This document shows, in pieces, positions 24,807 to 35,637 of a DNA stretch of 64,000 nucleotides; the stretch's first letter is position 1; the number at the start of each line of letters is the position of its first letter. The stretch comes from Tenacibaculum lutimaris (GTDB lineage: Bacteria > Bacteroidota > Bacteroidia > Flavobacteriales > Flavobacteriaceae). Made by a program: the position numbers and the translations under genes. The notes under the pieces were generated by a model. The model did no database searches. It was not told where the DNA came from and was given only the letters and a program-made list of their open reading frames with translations. The DNA lies in assembly GCF_003610735.1 (NCBI RefSeq), contig NZ_RAQM01000006.1:82176-146175 (forward strand). Direction: 5' to 3'.

Positions 24807-25253
24807 TTAAGCTAATTTAGCTTTTACAATTGCTGAGATAGTTTTTCCGTCTGCTTGTCCTGCTAATTGTTTAGAAACAATTCCCATTACTTTACCCATA
24901 TCTTTCATTCCCTCAGCACCAACATCTGCAATCGTTTTTTCAACGATTTCACCAATCTCATCATCACTCAACGCCTCTGGCAAAAACTGCTCTAAAACAG
25001 CTGCTTCAGCTAATTCTGGTTCTGCTAAATCATTACGTCCTTGCTCTGTAAATACAGCTGCACTATCTTTACGTTGTTTTACTTGCTTTTGAACAATTTT
25101 TAACTCTTCTGCTTCTGATAACTCCCCTGCCCCTGCTTCTGTATTTGCTAACATAAAAGCCGATTTTAAGGCTCTTAAAGCTGTTAAAGCTACTGTATCT
25201 TTCGCTTTCATAGCTTCTTTCATTTTATCCATTACCTGTTTTTGCAAACTCAT
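24807..25253 (-). CDS. GatB/YqeY-domain protein
   Basis: A 148-residue helical protein matching the YqeY family: N-terminal helices (MSLQKQVMDKMKEAMKAKD, TALRALKSA), then the EAEELKIVQKQVKQRKDS segment and a C-terminal UBA-like part (EQFLPEALSDDEI, KDMGKVMGIVSKQLAGQADGKTISAIVKAKL). The family resembles the tail domain of GatB amidotransferase and is thought to bind tRNA-related substrates; its function is not settled. It lies downstream of ftsZ, with the ftsZ terminator between, and directly before tRNA-Arg. Confidence 0.93.
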   Translation of the reverse strand: MSLQKQVMDKMKEAMKAKDTVALTALRALKSAFMLANTEAGAGELSEAEELKIVQKQVKQRKDSAAVFTEQGRNDLAEPELAEAAVLEQFLPEALSDDEIGEIVEKTIADVGAEGMKDMGKVMGIVSKQLAGQADGKTISAIVKAKLA

Positions 25254-25280
25254 AATTTTATAATTTTAACTATTAAAAAA

Positions 25281-25300
25281 AATCCCGATAAATCGGGATT
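25281..25300 (-). terminator. ftsZ terminator
   Basis: AATCCCGAT-AA-ATCGGGATT, a 9-bp perfect stem followed on the minus strand by a T-run, 25 bp after the ftsZ stop. It closes the long division and cell-wall cluster. Confidence 0.85.
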
Positions 25301-25324
25301 TTAAAAATACGTGTTATTCTTTTA

Positions 25325-27184
25325 TTAATCTACATTATCGTGTAAAAACGAGTTATTTGATCGTAATAAATCGTTATTATCCGTATTTAATGCTGTATCT
25401 GATTTACTAATATCTGAACCAGAATCAATATCAACTCCTAATCTTTTATAAGCCGGTTGACGCTCAATTTCATCTATATTTTTACTTACTTGATCGTTAA
25501 ACTTATAGTTAAAACCTTTCATCTTTTCACGTCTTTCTTGTGCTCTTTTTTGCACTTCAGAAATTGTTAAGTCTAACGGAGAAACTTCTTCGCTTGAAGT
25601 ATTAATGTTATTAATTTCCTCTTGCGTTTTAGATTTTACTTCAAAACGTAATTCTTCTTCTACTTCATCTTTTATAATAGGTGTAGAACTTTTGCCTATG
25701 GTTGGTTCTGCGTTAAAATCATCTAAAACATATCGTTTTTCTACCTTATGAAATTTAATTTCTTGTGCAGTTACTTCAATATTTTTAATCTCATTTGTAG
25801 TTTCAACTAAATGAGAAGCTGGTTTTATTTCTTCGTAAGAATTCAACGGTAAATCAAACAATAAATCTTGTTGAACTGGTTGTTGTCTTACTTCTTCTTC
25901 TACTTTTGGCTCAGCTATATTTGTAATAATAAAATCGTCTTCTGAAATAGTTTCGATAGCGATTTCATCGTACACTACATCTATATTTTTAATAGCCTCT
26001 GTTGTAGGAATTAAATTCGATTTAGGCTCAACAATTTCCTCTTCTAATACATGAACAACTTTATCTGTTGGTTTAGTAGGTAAAGGTTCATTTATACTAG
26101 GTGAAGTTTGAATTTTCTGATCTCCAAAATTGTAAGTAGCTTTTTGCTCATCTTCTAAAGTATGAACAATCTTTTTTACTTCTGTATTAGTAATATTTCC
26201 TTGTTGATCAGCAGCAAAACCCGTTGCTACAACTGTTACAGCTATTCCGTCTTCTAATGATTCGTCTTCACCAATACCCATAATAATATTGGCATCATAT
26301 CCTGCTTCATCTTGAATATAATCGTTGATTTCTCCAATTTCATCTAAAGTAACTTCATTACCTCCAGAAACAATCAACAACAATACATTCTTAGCTCCTG
26401 TAATTTTGTTATCATTTAATAACGGTGAATCTAACGCTTTTACAATTGCATTTTTAGCTCTGTTAGCTCCAGTTTCTTTTGCAGACCCCATTATCGCAGT
26501 ACCACTATTAGACAATACCGTTTTAGCATCGTGTAAATCGATATTTTGTTTGTAGTGATGTGTAATTACTTCTGCAATACCTTTTGCCGCTGTAGCTAAA
26601 ACTTCATCTGCTTTTGAGAATCCTGCTTTAAACCCTAAGTTACCATAAACTTCGCGCAGTTTATTATTATTGATAACAATTAACGAATCTACATTTTTAC
26701 GTAGCTCATCAATTCCTTTTTGAGCTTGTTTTGAGCGCATTCTTCCTTCAAATTGAAATGGCATAGTAACGATTCCTACCGTTAAAATATCCATATCTTT
26801 AGCAATTTTGGCAATGATTGGTGCTGCACCCGTACCGGTACCTCCACCCATACCTGCGGTAATAAATACCATTTTGGTATGCGTACTCAACATTTGTTGA
26901 ATTTCTTGAATACTTTCAGCCGCTGCCTGTGCTCCTATTTCAGGGTTTGCACCCGCACCTAACCCAGAGGTTAAATGTGCTCCTAATTGTACTTTATTAG
27001 GAATTGGACTGTTTTCTAATGCTTGTGCATCTGTGTTACAAATTACGAAATCTACTCCGTGAATTTGCTTGCTATACATGTGGTTTACTGCGTTACTTCC
27101 TCCCCCACCAACACCAATTACTTTAATGGCATTCGATTGTGTTTTCGGCATGTCGAATGAAATGTTATCAAATTCTGCGCTCAT
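25325..27184 (-). CDS. ftsZ: cell division GTPase FtsZ
   Basis: A 619-residue tubulin homologue forming the division ring. The GTPase core (about 18-320) has IKVIGVGGGGSNAVNHM, the tubulin signature GGGTGTGAAP, and the T7 loop region (NNNKLREVYGNLGFKAGFSKADEVL). Residues from about 335 to 590 form a long, acidic, low-complexity linker, usual for Bacteroidota FtsZ and the reason the protein is much longer than E. coli FtsZ. The conserved C-terminal peptide (PAYKRLGVDI) that binds FtsA lies just before a short extra tail. It is the last gene of the cluster, 87 bp after ftsA. Confidence 0.97.
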   Translation of the reverse strand: MSAEFDNISFDMPKTQSNAIKVIGVGGGGSNAVNHMYSKQIHGVDFVICNTDAQALENSPIPNKVQLGAHLTSGLGAGANPEIGAQAAAESIQEIQQMLSTHTKMVFITAGMGGGTGTGAAPIIAKIAKDMDILTVGIVTMPFQFEGRMRSKQAQKGIDELRKNVDSLIVINNNKLREVYGNLGFKAGFSKADEVLATAAKGIAEVITHHYKQNIDLHDAKTVLSNSGTAIMGSAKETGANRAKNAIVKALDSPLLNDNKITGAKNVLLLIVSGGNEVTLDEIGEINDYIQDEAGYDANIIMGIGEDESLEDGIAVTVVATGFAADQQGNITNTEVKKIVHTLEDEQKATYNFGDQKIQTSPSINEPLPTKPTDKVVHVLEEEIVEPKSNLIPTTEAIKNIDVVYDEIAIETISEDDFIITNIAEPKVEEEVRQQPVQQDLLFDLPLNSYEEIKPASHLVETTNEIKNIEVTAQEIKFHKVEKRYVLDDFNAEPTIGKSSTPIIKDEVEEELRFEVKSKTQEEINNINTSSEEVSPLDLTISEVQKRAQERREKMKGFNYKFNDQVSKNIDEIERQPAYKRLGVDIDSGSDISKSDTALNTDNNDLLRSNNSFLHDNVD

Positions 27185-27271
27185 AATAACTTTTCTTTTT
27201 TTTTTTATTCTTATTCAATTTACACTCTCCTTCTTAGGGGATTAATTCGGAGTAGTTTTTTATATATACTT

Positions 27272-28627
27272 TTACTCTGCGTTATCTAAAAACTCTTTAA
27301 ATCCTTCAGTGAATCGCTTGGTAAACTTTTCAAAGATTGATTTAGACTTTTCTTTCGCTGGTAGTTCCTTCTCTTCTTGAGCTTCTTCTATAGCTTCTTT
27401 TTCTTCTTCAATAGCTGGTTCTTCAAACACTTCTGGAGCTTCTTCTACTGCTACTACTTCACTTTCTTCTTTTTTCAATCCTTCCATTAACAACCCTACT
27501 GCAGTTGCAAATGCTGGACTTGATAAGACTTCATCAGAATCTCCTGCCAAATGTTCATTTGGATACCCAATACGAACGTCCATTCCAGTAATATATTCTA
27601 CTAACTGACGTAAATGTTTTAATTGAGCTCCTCCACCTGTTAAAACAATACCTGCAATGAGTTTTCCTTTTTGAGTTTCGTGTCCGTAGTTTTTAATTTC
27701 TAAGTACACATGCTCAATAATTTCTTGTACTCTAGCGTGTATTATTTTAGATAAGTTCTTAAGCGTAATTTCTTTTGGTTCTCTTCCTCGTAACCCTGGA
27801 ATAGAAACAATTTCAGTTTCTTTATTTTCTCCTGGCCATGCAGAACCAAATTTTATTTTTAACAACTCAGCTTGCTTTTCAATAATTGAACAACCTTCTT
27901 TAATATCTTCAGTAATTACATTACCTCCAAAAGGAATAACTGCTGTATGACGAATAATTCCGTCTTTAAAAATAGCTAAATCTGTTGTTCCGCCACCTAT
28001 ATCAATCAACGCTACACCTGCTTCTTTTTCTTCTTGACTTAATACTGCTGATGCTGATGCTAAAGGCTCTAATGTAATATCAGATAAATTTAAACCAGCA
28101 CTTTTAATACACCTTCCAACATTTCGGATAGAAGATACTTGACCAACAACAACATGGAAGTTAGCTTCTAACCTACCTCCATACATTCCTATAGGTTCTT
28201 TAATATCTGGCTGACTATCTACCTTAAACTCTTGAGGTAACACATGAATAATTTCCTCACCAGGTAACATTACTAATTTATGAACCTGATTTACTAAGTT
28301 TTCAATATCATTTGCATCGATAACTTCCTCAGCCTTTTCTCGTGTTATATAATCACTATGATGCAAACTTCTTATGTGCTGACCAGCAATACCTACTACA
28401 ACATTTTCTATTTTTTGTCCTGAAACACTTTCAGCCTCGTCAACAGCTTGTTGAATGGATTGAATGGTTTGTGTAATATTATTAACAACCCCTCTTTTTA
28501 CACCTAAACTTTTTGCTTTACCAATACCTAAAACTTCAAGTTTTCCGTATTCGTTTTCACGACCAATCATGGCAACAATCTTGGTTGTACCAATATCTAA
28601 ACCAACTGCAATTTTATTGTTTTCCAT
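27272..28627 (-). CDS. ftsA: cell division protein FtsA
   Basis: An actin-like ATPase that tethers FtsZ to the membrane. I use ATG 28627 (451 residues); the frame runs 8 codons further into ftsQ. ATPase motifs are present: VGLDIGTTKIVAMIG (phosphate 1), VALIDIGGGTTDLAIF (phosphate 2) and IVLTGGGAQLKHL (adenosine). An SHS2 1C domain lies between them. After a glutamate-rich linker (about 390-425) the C-terminus forms the amphipathic membrane helix (SIFEKFTKRFTEGFKEFL). It overlaps the end of ftsQ by 14 bp, so the two are translationally coupled. Confidence 0.95.
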   Translation of the reverse strand: MENNKIAVGLDIGTTKIVAMIGRENEYGKLEVLGIGKAKSLGVKRGVVNNITQTIQSIQQAVDEAESVSGQKIENVVVGIAGQHIRSLHHSDYITREKAEEVIDANDIENLVNQVHKLVMLPGEEIIHVLPQEFKVDSQPDIKEPIGMYGGRLEANFHVVVGQVSSIRNVGRCIKSAGLNLSDITLEPLASASAVLSQEEKEAGVALIDIGGGTTDLAIFKDGIIRHTAVIPFGGNVITEDIKEGCSIIEKQAELLKIKFGSAWPGENKETEIVSIPGLRGREPKEITLKNLSKIIHARVQEIIEHVYLEIKNYGHETQKGKLIAGIVLTGGGAQLKHLRQLVEYITGMDVRIGYPNEHLAGDSDEVLSSPAFATAVGLLMEGLKKEESEVVAVEEAPEVFEEPAIEEEKEAIEEAQEEKELPAKEKSKSIFEKFTKRFTEGFKEFLDNAE

Positions 28628-29354
28628 CTTGATTTTGTTTTGTGCACACAACTTGGTTGTGGTATTTTACATTTATCGTTTTGTAATTACTTATAGTTTT
28701 ATCTTTAAGAGCTTTGTTATAAAACGCTGTTAGCTTTTTAAACTTTTCTGCTGCATCTTTAAACTCACCAAAAATTATCTCATAATCACCGCTACGAACT
28801 GTAAATGTATATTCGTTTTGGGCGTCTTTTTGAATAGCAATAATTTCTTTAGCGAAAAAACTATTACTATTAATTGTTTTTATTAACGTTGTTAATTCTT
28901 TGATTTCTTCAGGTCCCCTTATTCCTGAAACTAACGGTACTCTTGCTGAAAAATTTGTTGATAAAGGTATTTCTGCCCCATATTTATCAACATAAAAAGA
29001 TTTGTTCTTATCAACAATTCGAGCTATCGGTGTTCGTTGTTTTATTAATGTTTTTAACACCCCATCTACAGTTAAAAACACCGCTGTTTTTTCAACATAC
29101 GGATTCGCCGAAACATTAGCCTCCAGAAAGTGTAAATCTACCAATCTTTTCGGTTGGTTTTTAACAAATTCATTATTTTGTATTAACAATTTATCAACCA
29201 TACTGTGCGTCAAAAAGTTATTATCACCTGCTTCAAACTCAACCACGGTGTTTTTTACCTTTTTTAAGCCATTTCTATTGGTTGTAAAGCCATACAAGAA
29301 CGCCAAAAACATCAACAACAAGAAAAAAGATAGATAAGTTGCTACTTTTTTCAT
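28614..29354 (-). CDS. ftsQ: cell division protein FtsQ
   Basis: A 246-residue bitopic divisome protein: short cytoplasmic start, transmembrane helix at about 6-24 (LSFFLLLMFLAFLYGF), then a periplasmic POTRA-like part (VEFEAGDNNFLTHSMVDKLL, RLVDLHFLEANVSANPYVEKTAVFLT) and a beta domain ending near residue 235. Sequence conservation of FtsQ is low, but the order between murC and ftsA, the length and the single membrane helix settle the identity. It links early and late division proteins. The gap to murC is 1 bp. Confidence 0.92.
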   Translation of the reverse strand: MKKVATYLSFFLLLMFLAFLYGFTTNRNGLKKVKNTVVEFEAGDNNFLTHSMVDKLLIQNNEFVKNQPKRLVDLHFLEANVSANPYVEKTAVFLTVDGVLKTLIKQRTPIARIVDKNKSFYVDKYGAEIPLSTNFSARVPLVSGIRGPEEIKELTTLIKTINSNSFFAKEIIAIQKDAQNEYTFTVRSGDYEIIFGEFKDAAEKFKKLTAFYNKALKDKTISNYKTINVKYHNQVVCTKQNQDGKQ

Positions 29355-29355
29355 A

Positions 29356-30702
29356 CTAGATTTTGTGTTTTTCTTTAATTTTATTTTTTACTTCTTCTAC
29401 CAATAAACCAATATCTCCTGCCCCCAACATCGTCACTATTTTTGACTCAGATTTAAGCACTTCATCGCTTAATTTTTCTTTAGATACTAGCTTTTTATTT
29501 TCTAATGTCATTTTATCCAATAACCAACTTGAAGTAACACCTTCAATCGGTAATTCTCTTGCTGGATAAATATCTAACAACAACACTTCATCAAACAATG
29601 ATAATGCTTCTGCAAAATCATCAACAAAATCTTTTGTTCTACTAAATAAATGCGGTTGAAAAACTGCTAACACTTTTTTATTTGGAAACATTTCTCGAAC
29701 CGATTGTGCTACTGCTTTTATCTCTGTTGGATGATGTGCATAATCATCAATTAAAACAACATCATCTGTTTTTATTTTGTATGAAAACCTTCTTTGTACT
29801 CCTCTAAAAGATTTTAATTGCTCCTTTATTTTCTCTAACGAAACTCCGTATACATCTGCCATTGCCAATGCTGCCAATGCATTCATCATATTGTGATTTC
29901 CTGGTAAATGGAATTCGATATCTTTAATTTCTGATGTTGGTGTTTGTACATCAAAAATGTACTTACCCACTTCAACCCTAACATTAAAAGCTTTATAATC
30001 CGCATCTTCATTTACTGCATAGGTCAACCCTTTCAATGGCAATCCTTTTGCGACAATTAACGTATCAGAAACTTTATTCGCAAACTCAACAAAAGACTGC
30101 TGAAGCATTTCATTTTCTCCATAAATATCTAAATGATCTGCATCCATAGAAGTTACACAGGCAATATTTGGAGATAATTTTAAAAACGAACGATCAAACT
30201 CATCTGCTTCAACCACCGATACTTTATCTTCACCTAAAATTAAATTGGAATTATAATTTTCTGCAATTCCACCTAAAAAAGAAGTAGCTTTTTCAGGCTG
30301 CATTATGTGCCCTAAAATTGAAGATGTTGTTGTTTTACCATGTGTTCCTGCTACTGCTAAACAAAAAGTGTTTTTAGTAATTTCTCCCAACACTTCAGCT
30401 CGTTTTAAAACCGTATATCCATTATTTGTAAAGTAATTTAATTCTTGATGATTTTTAGGAACTGCTGGTGTATACACTACCAATGTAGCCCTTTTATCTA
30501 AAAATGAAATCGGAATATTCTTTACAGCATCTTCAAAATGAATCTCCACCCCTATTTGCTCTAAACCTTTAGTGATAGGAGACGGTGTTTTATCGTAACC
30601 AGCAACCACCTTACCATTCTCAGAGAAATATCGAGCCAAGGCACTCATTCCTATCCCACCAATACCTATAAAATAAACGTTATGTATCGTTTTTAAATTC
30701 AC
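29356..30702 (-). CDS. murC: UDP-N-acetylmuramate-L-alanine ligase
   Basis: A 448-residue cytoplasmic Mur ligase that adds L-Ala to UDP-MurNAc in an ATP-dependent step. It has a Rossmann start (VYFIGIGGIGMSALA), ATP loop AGTHGKTTTSS, central motifs (EADEFDRSF, TSMDADHLDIYG) and the C-terminal IDDYAHHPTEI. The start codon appears to be GTG at 30702, sharing its last base with the murG TAG stop, so translation is coupled. It lies between murG and ftsQ. Confidence 0.97.
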   Translation of the reverse strand: MNLKTIHNVYFIGIGGIGMSALARYFSENGKVVAGYDKTPSPITKGLEQIGVEIHFEDAVKNIPISFLDKRATLVVYTPAVPKNHQELNYFTNNGYTVLKRAEVLGEITKNTFCLAVAGTHGKTTTSSILGHIMQPEKATSFLGGIAENYNSNLILGEDKVSVVEADEFDRSFLKLSPNIACVTSMDADHLDIYGENEMLQQSFVEFANKVSDTLIVAKGLPLKGLTYAVNEDADYKAFNVRVEVGKYIFDVQTPTSEIKDIEFHLPGNHNMMNALAALAMADVYGVSLEKIKEQLKSFRGVQRRFSYKIKTDDVVLIDDYAHHPTEIKAVAQSVREMFPNKKVLAVFQPHLFSRTKDFVDDFAEALSLFDEVLLLDIYPARELPIEGVTSSWLLDKMTLENKKLVSKEKLSDEVLKSESKIVTMLGAGDIGLLVEEVKNKIKEKHKI

Positions 30703-31793
30703 TAACTGATTAATTTTTCTATTTCGTTAACGATATGACTTGTAGCATTAGGCAACGCCAATTCGTTGATATTCTCACTTAAACTCTCTTGCTTCCCTTT
30801 ATCTTTCAATAAAGTTTCTAATACCACAGGAAATGTTTCTAACTCACTTTCTTTAACTACAATTGCTCCGTGTTCTTTTGCTATTGATTTAGCATTTTTT
30901 GTTTGATGATCTTCTGCCACGTTAGGTGACGGAATAAAAATGGTTGGTTTACCTACAATACATAGCTCTGACACCGAACTTGCTCCTGCTCTAGACACAA
31001 TAAAATCGGCCGCTGCATAAGCCAAATCCATTCGGTTTAAAAACTGATGTACTTGTACATTTTCAATCTCATTGTATTTTTTATATTCATCAAAATACAA
31101 CTTACCACATTGCCAAATAAGCTGTATGTTCTGATTTTTAAAGAAGTCTAAATTAGCTTCTATTAGCTGATTTATTTTACGAGCCCCTAAACTTCCTCCT
31201 AAAACCAATAATGTTTTTTTAGAAGCATCTAACTCGAAAAATTCTTTACCTTCTTCAATCTTTGTATGAATAAATAGTAAATCTTGTCGAACTGGATTTC
31301 CTGTTTTTATAATTTTATCCTCTGGAAAAAAACGCTCTAAATCATCATATGCTACACATATTTTCTGTGCGCTTTTTCCTAAAAATTTATTAGTTATCCC
31401 TGGGTATGAATTTTGCTCTTGAATTAAGGTTGGAATTCCTCTTTGATTAGCAGCCATTAATGTTGGTCCACTAGCAAAACCTCCTGTACCAATAGCTACA
31501 TCAGGCTTGAATTTACTTATAATTCGATGTGCCTTCCACAAACTACTTAACAATTTGAATGGAAACATTAAATTTGTAAGAGTTAGTTTTCTTTGAATAC
31601 CTGAAATCCATAATCCTTCAATTTCATATCCTGCTTGCGGAACTTTCTCCATTTCCATTTTATCTTTTGCTCCTACGAACAAAATATTAGCTTCTGGATA
31701 ACGAACTTTAATTTCGTTAGCAATTGCTATGGCAGGATAAATGTGTCCACCAGTACCTCCACCGCTTATTATGATATTAATCGACTGTTTCAT
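30702..31793 (-). CDS. murG: UDP-GlcNAc:lipid I N-acetylglucosaminyltransferase
   Basis: A 363-residue GT-B glycosyltransferase on the inner face of the cytoplasmic membrane that converts lipid I to lipid II. Motifs: the glycine-rich [17 protein letters not shown] at the N-terminus, [35 protein letters not shown], and the donor-binding [24 protein letters not shown]. It follows ftsW after a 72-bp gap and overlaps murC by one base. Confidence 0.97.
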   Translation of the reverse strand: MKQSINIIISGGGTGGHIYPAIAIANEIKVRYPEANILFVGAKDKMEMEKVPQAGYEIEGLWISGIQRKLTLTNLMFPFKLLSSLWKAHRIISKFKPDVAIGTGGFASGPTLMAANQRGIPTLIQEQNSYPGITNKFLGKSAQKICVAYDDLERFFPEDKIIKTGNPVRQDLLFIHTKIEEGKEFFELDASKKTLLVLGGSLGARKINQLIEANLDFFKNQNIQLIWQCGKLYFDEYKKYNEIENVQVHQFLNRMDLAYAAADFIVSRAGASSVSELCIVGKPTIFIPSPNVAEDHQTKNAKSIAKEHGAIVVKESELETFPVVLETLLKDKGKQESLSENINELALPNATSHIVNEIEKLIS

Positions 31794-31865
31794 ACAATCT
31801 ATTTTATTTTAACATTATGGTTGTATGTAACACTTATAGCAGTTCCAACCCATAAATTTATACTT

Positions 31866-33059
31866 TTAATCAAGTGTTTCATGTAAAATATCTAAAGGGT
31901 TGTCGTCTAAAATTGTTTCTTCCGTTTCGTTTTTAGAAGCACTTACACTTAAAATCATTCCTAATGCGAAACATGTCATCCAAATAGAGGTACCTCCACT
32001 ACTAATTAAAGGGAGTGTTTGTCCTGTTACTGGTAAAATATTCACTGCTACCGCCATGTTTATCATCGCCTGAAAAACAATAGGGATTCCCACACCTATA
32101 ACTAACAAAGTTGCAAATATGGTAGTAGCTTTTTTAGCTGTTATTAATATTCTAAAAAGTAATAAAAAGTAAATAAAGATAACTACGACTGCTCCTGCCA
32201 AACCATATTCTTCAACAATAATTGCATAAATAAAATCGGATGAAGATTGAGGTAAAAAGTTTTTTTGAACACTTTTTCCTGGCCCCTTACCTACAACACC
32301 ACCCGTAGCTATGGCTATTTTTGCTTTTTCTACTTGATAATTCTCTTCTCCATTGGGTTGTGAGAAACTTTCAATTCTACTTTTCCATGTATTTACACGG
32401 TTTGGCATTGCATCTGGAAACGCTTTAGCTACTAAAATAAAAAACAAAAAAGCAAAAAGCCCCATTCCTAATATATAGCCAATGTACTTTAAGGGATACC
32501 CTCCTATAAATGACACTAACAGAATCATAAAAAATATCATAGCTGTTGTTGAAAAGTTTGCAGGTAATATCAACACCAATACAATACCAACTGGCAACCA
32601 CAACTGTAACAAACTCTCTTTAAAAGAAATAACTTTTTCTTTATGTTTCGCTAAATATCTCGCTACATATACCATTAACACAAGACCCGCCAATGTAGAT
32701 GTTTGAAAACCAATACCTACAAACGGAATTCGTATCCATCTACTAGCATTTGCACCTTCAATGGTTGTTCCTTGAGCTAGGGTAAAAATCAACAGAACAA
32801 TAACAACTGGAAACATTAAAACAGACCCTCCACTAAAATACCTATATGGAATTTTATGTACCCCGTAAATCACAGCAAAACCTGTAATTAACAACACGAT
32901 ATGCTTTATTAAATGCCCAAAAGTAGAACCATTACCCACTACATATACTAAATTGGTACTAGCACTATATATTGGCATAAACGAAAATATTGCCAACATT
33001 GTTACTATGGCCCAAATAGCTCTATCTCCTTTAATATGTCGAAAGATGTATTTCATCAA
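31866..33059 (-). CDS. ftsW: septal peptidoglycan glycosyltransferase FtsW
   Basis: A 397-residue SEDS-family membrane protein with about ten transmembrane helices. It polymerises lipid II at the septum together with FtsI. Family motifs include GPGKSVQKNFLPQSSSDFIYAIIVEEYGL split around the large periplasmic loop, with the catalytic Asp in the SSDFI stretch, and TGQTLPLISSGGTS near the C-terminus. The arrangement murD-ftsW-murG is the standard one, and the matching class B PBP (ftsI) is in the same cluster. Confidence 0.96.
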   Translation of the reverse strand: MMKYIFRHIKGDRAIWAIVTMLAIFSFMPIYSASTNLVYVVGNGSTFGHLIKHIVLLITGFAVIYGVHKIPYRYFSGGSVLMFPVVIVLLIFTLAQGTTIEGANASRWIRIPFVGIGFQTSTLAGLVLMVYVARYLAKHKEKVISFKESLLQLWLPVGIVLVLILPANFSTTAMIFFMILLVSFIGGYPLKYIGYILGMGLFAFLFFILVAKAFPDAMPNRVNTWKSRIESFSQPNGEENYQVEKAKIAIATGGVVGKGPGKSVQKNFLPQSSSDFIYAIIVEEYGLAGAVVVIFIYFLLLFRILITAKKATTIFATLLVIGVGIPIVFQAMINMAVAVNILPVTGQTLPLISSGGTSIWMTCFALGMILSVSASKNETEETILDDNPLDILHETLD

Positions 33060-33072
33060 TCTTTTTTAGCTT

Positions 33073-34407
33073 TTATAAGTTTCTTACAGCTTCTTTGAAT
33101 TTTCTTCCTCTATCTTCGTAACTTTCAAATAAGTCAAAACTAGCACAGGCAGGAGATAATAATACAGTATCACCTTTTTGTGCAATTTTATAGGCTACTT
33201 TAACCGCTTCTTCTGCTCCTGCAGTTTCTACCAAAATATCAACTACACTTGCAAAAGTGTCTATTATCTTTTGATTATCTAAGCCCAAACAAACTATTGC
33301 CTTTACTTTTTCTCTTACCAATGGCAATAAATCTGAATAATCATTTCCTTTATCAACACCACCTACAATCCAAACTGTTGGATTATCCATGCACTCTAAT
33401 GCATAGTAAGCTGCGTTTACATTGGTCGCCTTGCTATCGTTAACGAATTCTATTTCGTTAACTTTTTGTACTTTTTCTAAACGATGTTCTACACCTTCAA
33501 AATCAGACAAACTTTCAGCAATCGTTTCCTTTCTTACTTTTAGCAATCGCGCAGCCATTGATGCCGCCATTACATTTTTAGTATTGTGTTTTCCTTGTAA
33601 TGTTAATTCAGAAACCTTCATTAATTTTTCTTCTGTATTTAATTTCATCAGTATCGTATCTTGTCTTAAAAAAGCTCCGTATTCCAATTCTTTCTCTATT
33701 GAAAATGGTACTAGGGTTGCTCTTGTTTTGTTATTTTTTAACCAATTTTGAATTGCTTCATCATCAGCATCGTATATTAAAAAATCGTCTTCCGTTTGGT
33801 TTTTAGTAATACGGAATTTCGAGTTTATGTAATTGTCAAATTCATATTCGTATCGATCTAAATGATCAGGTGTAATATTTGTAATTACCGCTATATGTGG
33901 TTTAAAATTCTCAATTCCATCCAACTGAAAACTACTCAACTCCAACACATATTCATTGTAATTATCATCAGCTACTTGTTCCGCGAAACTATCACCAATA
34001 TTCCCTCCAACTCCTACATTCAATCCCGCTTTTTGCAACACATAATGTGTTAACATTGTAGTGGTCGTTTTTCCATTTGAACCTGTAATTCCCACAATAG
34101 TTGCATCTGTAAACTGGGCAGCAAATTCAATTTCTGAAATTACTTTTACTCCTTCTAAATGTAGTCTTTTTACTAGCGCCACTTTATCTGGAATTCCCGG
34201 ACTCTTCATTACCACATCAGCACTTAAAATTTTACTTTCAGTATGCTGATTTTCTTCAAAATCGATTGAATTATGTAAAAGAACTTTTTTGTATCGTTCT
34301 GCTATGCTTCCTTTATCAGAAACAAAGACATCATATCCTTTTTTCTTTCCTAAAAGCGCTGTTCCTACACCACTTTCTCCTCCACCAAGCACAACTAACT
34401 TCTTCAT
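33073..34407 (-). CDS. murD: UDP-N-acetylmuramoyl-L-alanine-D-glutamate ligase
   Basis: A 444-residue Mur ligase that adds D-Glu to UDP-MurNAc-L-Ala. The N-terminal part has LVVLGGGESGVGTALL; the ATP loop is GITGSNGKTTTTML; the central domain has ELSSFQLDGI and TNITPDHLDRY; the C-terminal domain has FVNDSKATNVNAA and LLSPACASFDLFESYEDRG. All are diagnostic for MurD. It abuts mraY without a gap, and ftsW follows 13 bp after its stop. Confidence 0.97.
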   Translation of the reverse strand: MKKLVVLGGGESGVGTALLGKKKGYDVFVSDKGSIAERYKKVLLHNSIDFEENQHTESKILSADVVMKSPGIPDKVALVKRLHLEGVKVISEIEFAAQFTDATIVGITGSNGKTTTTMLTHYVLQKAGLNVGVGGNIGDSFAEQVADDNYNEYVLELSSFQLDGIENFKPHIAVITNITPDHLDRYEYEFDNYINSKFRITKNQTEDDFLIYDADDEAIQNWLKNNKTRATLVPFSIEKELEYGAFLRQDTILMKLNTEEKLMKVSELTLQGKHNTKNVMAASMAARLLKVRKETIAESLSDFEGVEHRLEKVQKVNEIEFVNDSKATNVNAAYYALECMDNPTVWIVGGVDKGNDYSDLLPLVREKVKAIVCLGLDNQKIIDTFASVVDILVETAGAEEAVKVAYKIAQKGDTVLLSPACASFDLFESYEDRGRKFKEAVRNL

Positions 34408-35634
34408 TTATCTTAACTTCAATGTTACTATGGTAAATACTGCCAGTAGGATTCCAATAATCCAAAAACGGACTACAATTTTACTTTCATGATACCCTGA
34501 CTTTTGGTAATGGTGATGCAAAGGCGACATCTTAAAGATTCTCCTTCCTTCTCCAAATTTCTTTTTTGTGTACTTAAACCATGATACTTGTAAGATTACC
34601 GATAGGTTTTCTATCACAAATATTCCTGCTAAAATTGGCAACAACAATTCTTTTCGAATAGCAATGGCTATAACTGCTATAATTCCTCCAATAGTTAAAC
34701 TTCCGGTATCTCCCATGAATACTTGAGCTGGATATGTGTTATACCATAAGAACCCTATCAATGCTCCTGCAAATGCTAGAATAAATACGGTCATTTCTCC
34801 TGATTTCGGGATATACATTACATCTAAATAATCAGCGAAAATGATATTACCCGACACCCAAGCAAAAATTGCCAAAGCCATCACCATTATTGCAGAAGAA
34901 CCTGCTGCTAATCCATCTATACCATCAGTTAAGTTTGCTCCATTTGAAACTCCTGTTACTATAAAAACAGTAACAAAAATGAATACTATCCATCCGTATT
35001 TTTCATATCCATCTCCCAAAAAGCTTAAAGCTTTTGCGTAGTCTAATTCATTATTTTTTAAAAACGGAACTGTAGTTTTTGTTGATTTATGCTCTTCTCC
35101 AAACACTTTTTTCTTTCCATCTACTTGTACAACTTGCTCTGATACTGGTAATTGCTCTTTAATAGTTACATCTGGATGAAAATACAGCATAGAGCCTACG
35201 ATTAGACCTAGACCTACTTGACCTAAAATCTTAAACTTTCCTTTTAATCCAGCTTTATCTTTTTTAAATACCTTTATATAATCATCAGTAAAACCAATGA
35301 ACCCCATCCAAATAGTCGTAATCAATAGAATTATGATGTACACATTTCCAAGTTTCGACAATAACAATACAGGAATCAACGTAGCAAGAATGATAATAAC
35401 ACCTCCCATTGTAGGGGTCCCTGCTTTTTGTACTTGTCCTTCTAAACCTAAATCTCTTACAGTTTCCCCAACCTGTTGTCTTCTTAAATAATTAATGATT
35501 TTTTTACCAAAAATGGTTGATATCAACAAAGACAAAATGAACGCCATTGCAGATCGGAATGTGATAAACTGGAAGACACTGGCTCCAGTTAAACTGAATT
35601 CACTTTCTAGATATTGAAATAAATAATATAGCAT
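34408..35634 (-). CDS. mraY: phospho-MurNAc-pentapeptide transferase
   Basis: A 408-residue integral membrane enzyme that makes lipid I from UDP-MurNAc-pentapeptide and undecaprenyl phosphate. It has about ten transmembrane helices and the motifs [24 protein letters not shown] with the Mg-binding Asp pair, [12 protein letters not shown] and [11 protein letters not shown], and a C-terminal [11 protein letters not shown]. An extra loop at about 150-200 ([17 protein letters not shown] region) is longer than in E. coli MraY, a usual Bacteroidota trait. The gap to murE upstream is 3 bp. Confidence 0.97.
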   Translation of the reverse strand: MLYYLFQYLESEFSLTGASVFQFITFRSAMAFILSLLISTIFGKKIINYLRRQQVGETVRDLGLEGQVQKAGTPTMGGVIIILATLIPVLLLSKLGNVYIIILLITTIWMGFIGFTDDYIKVFKKDKAGLKGKFKILGQVGLGLIVGSMLYFHPDVTIKEQLPVSEQVVQVDGKKKVFGEEHKSTKTTVPFLKNNELDYAKALSFLGDGYEKYGWIVFIFVTVFIVTGVSNGANLTDGIDGLAAGSSAIMVMALAIFAWVSGNIIFADYLDVMYIPKSGEMTVFILAFAGALIGFLWYNTYPAQVFMGDTGSLTIGGIIAVIAIAIRKELLLPILAGIFVIENLSVILQVSWFKYTKKKFGEGRRIFKMSPLHHHYQKSGYHESKIVVRFWIIGILLAVFTIVTLKLR

Positions 35635-35637
35635 TCG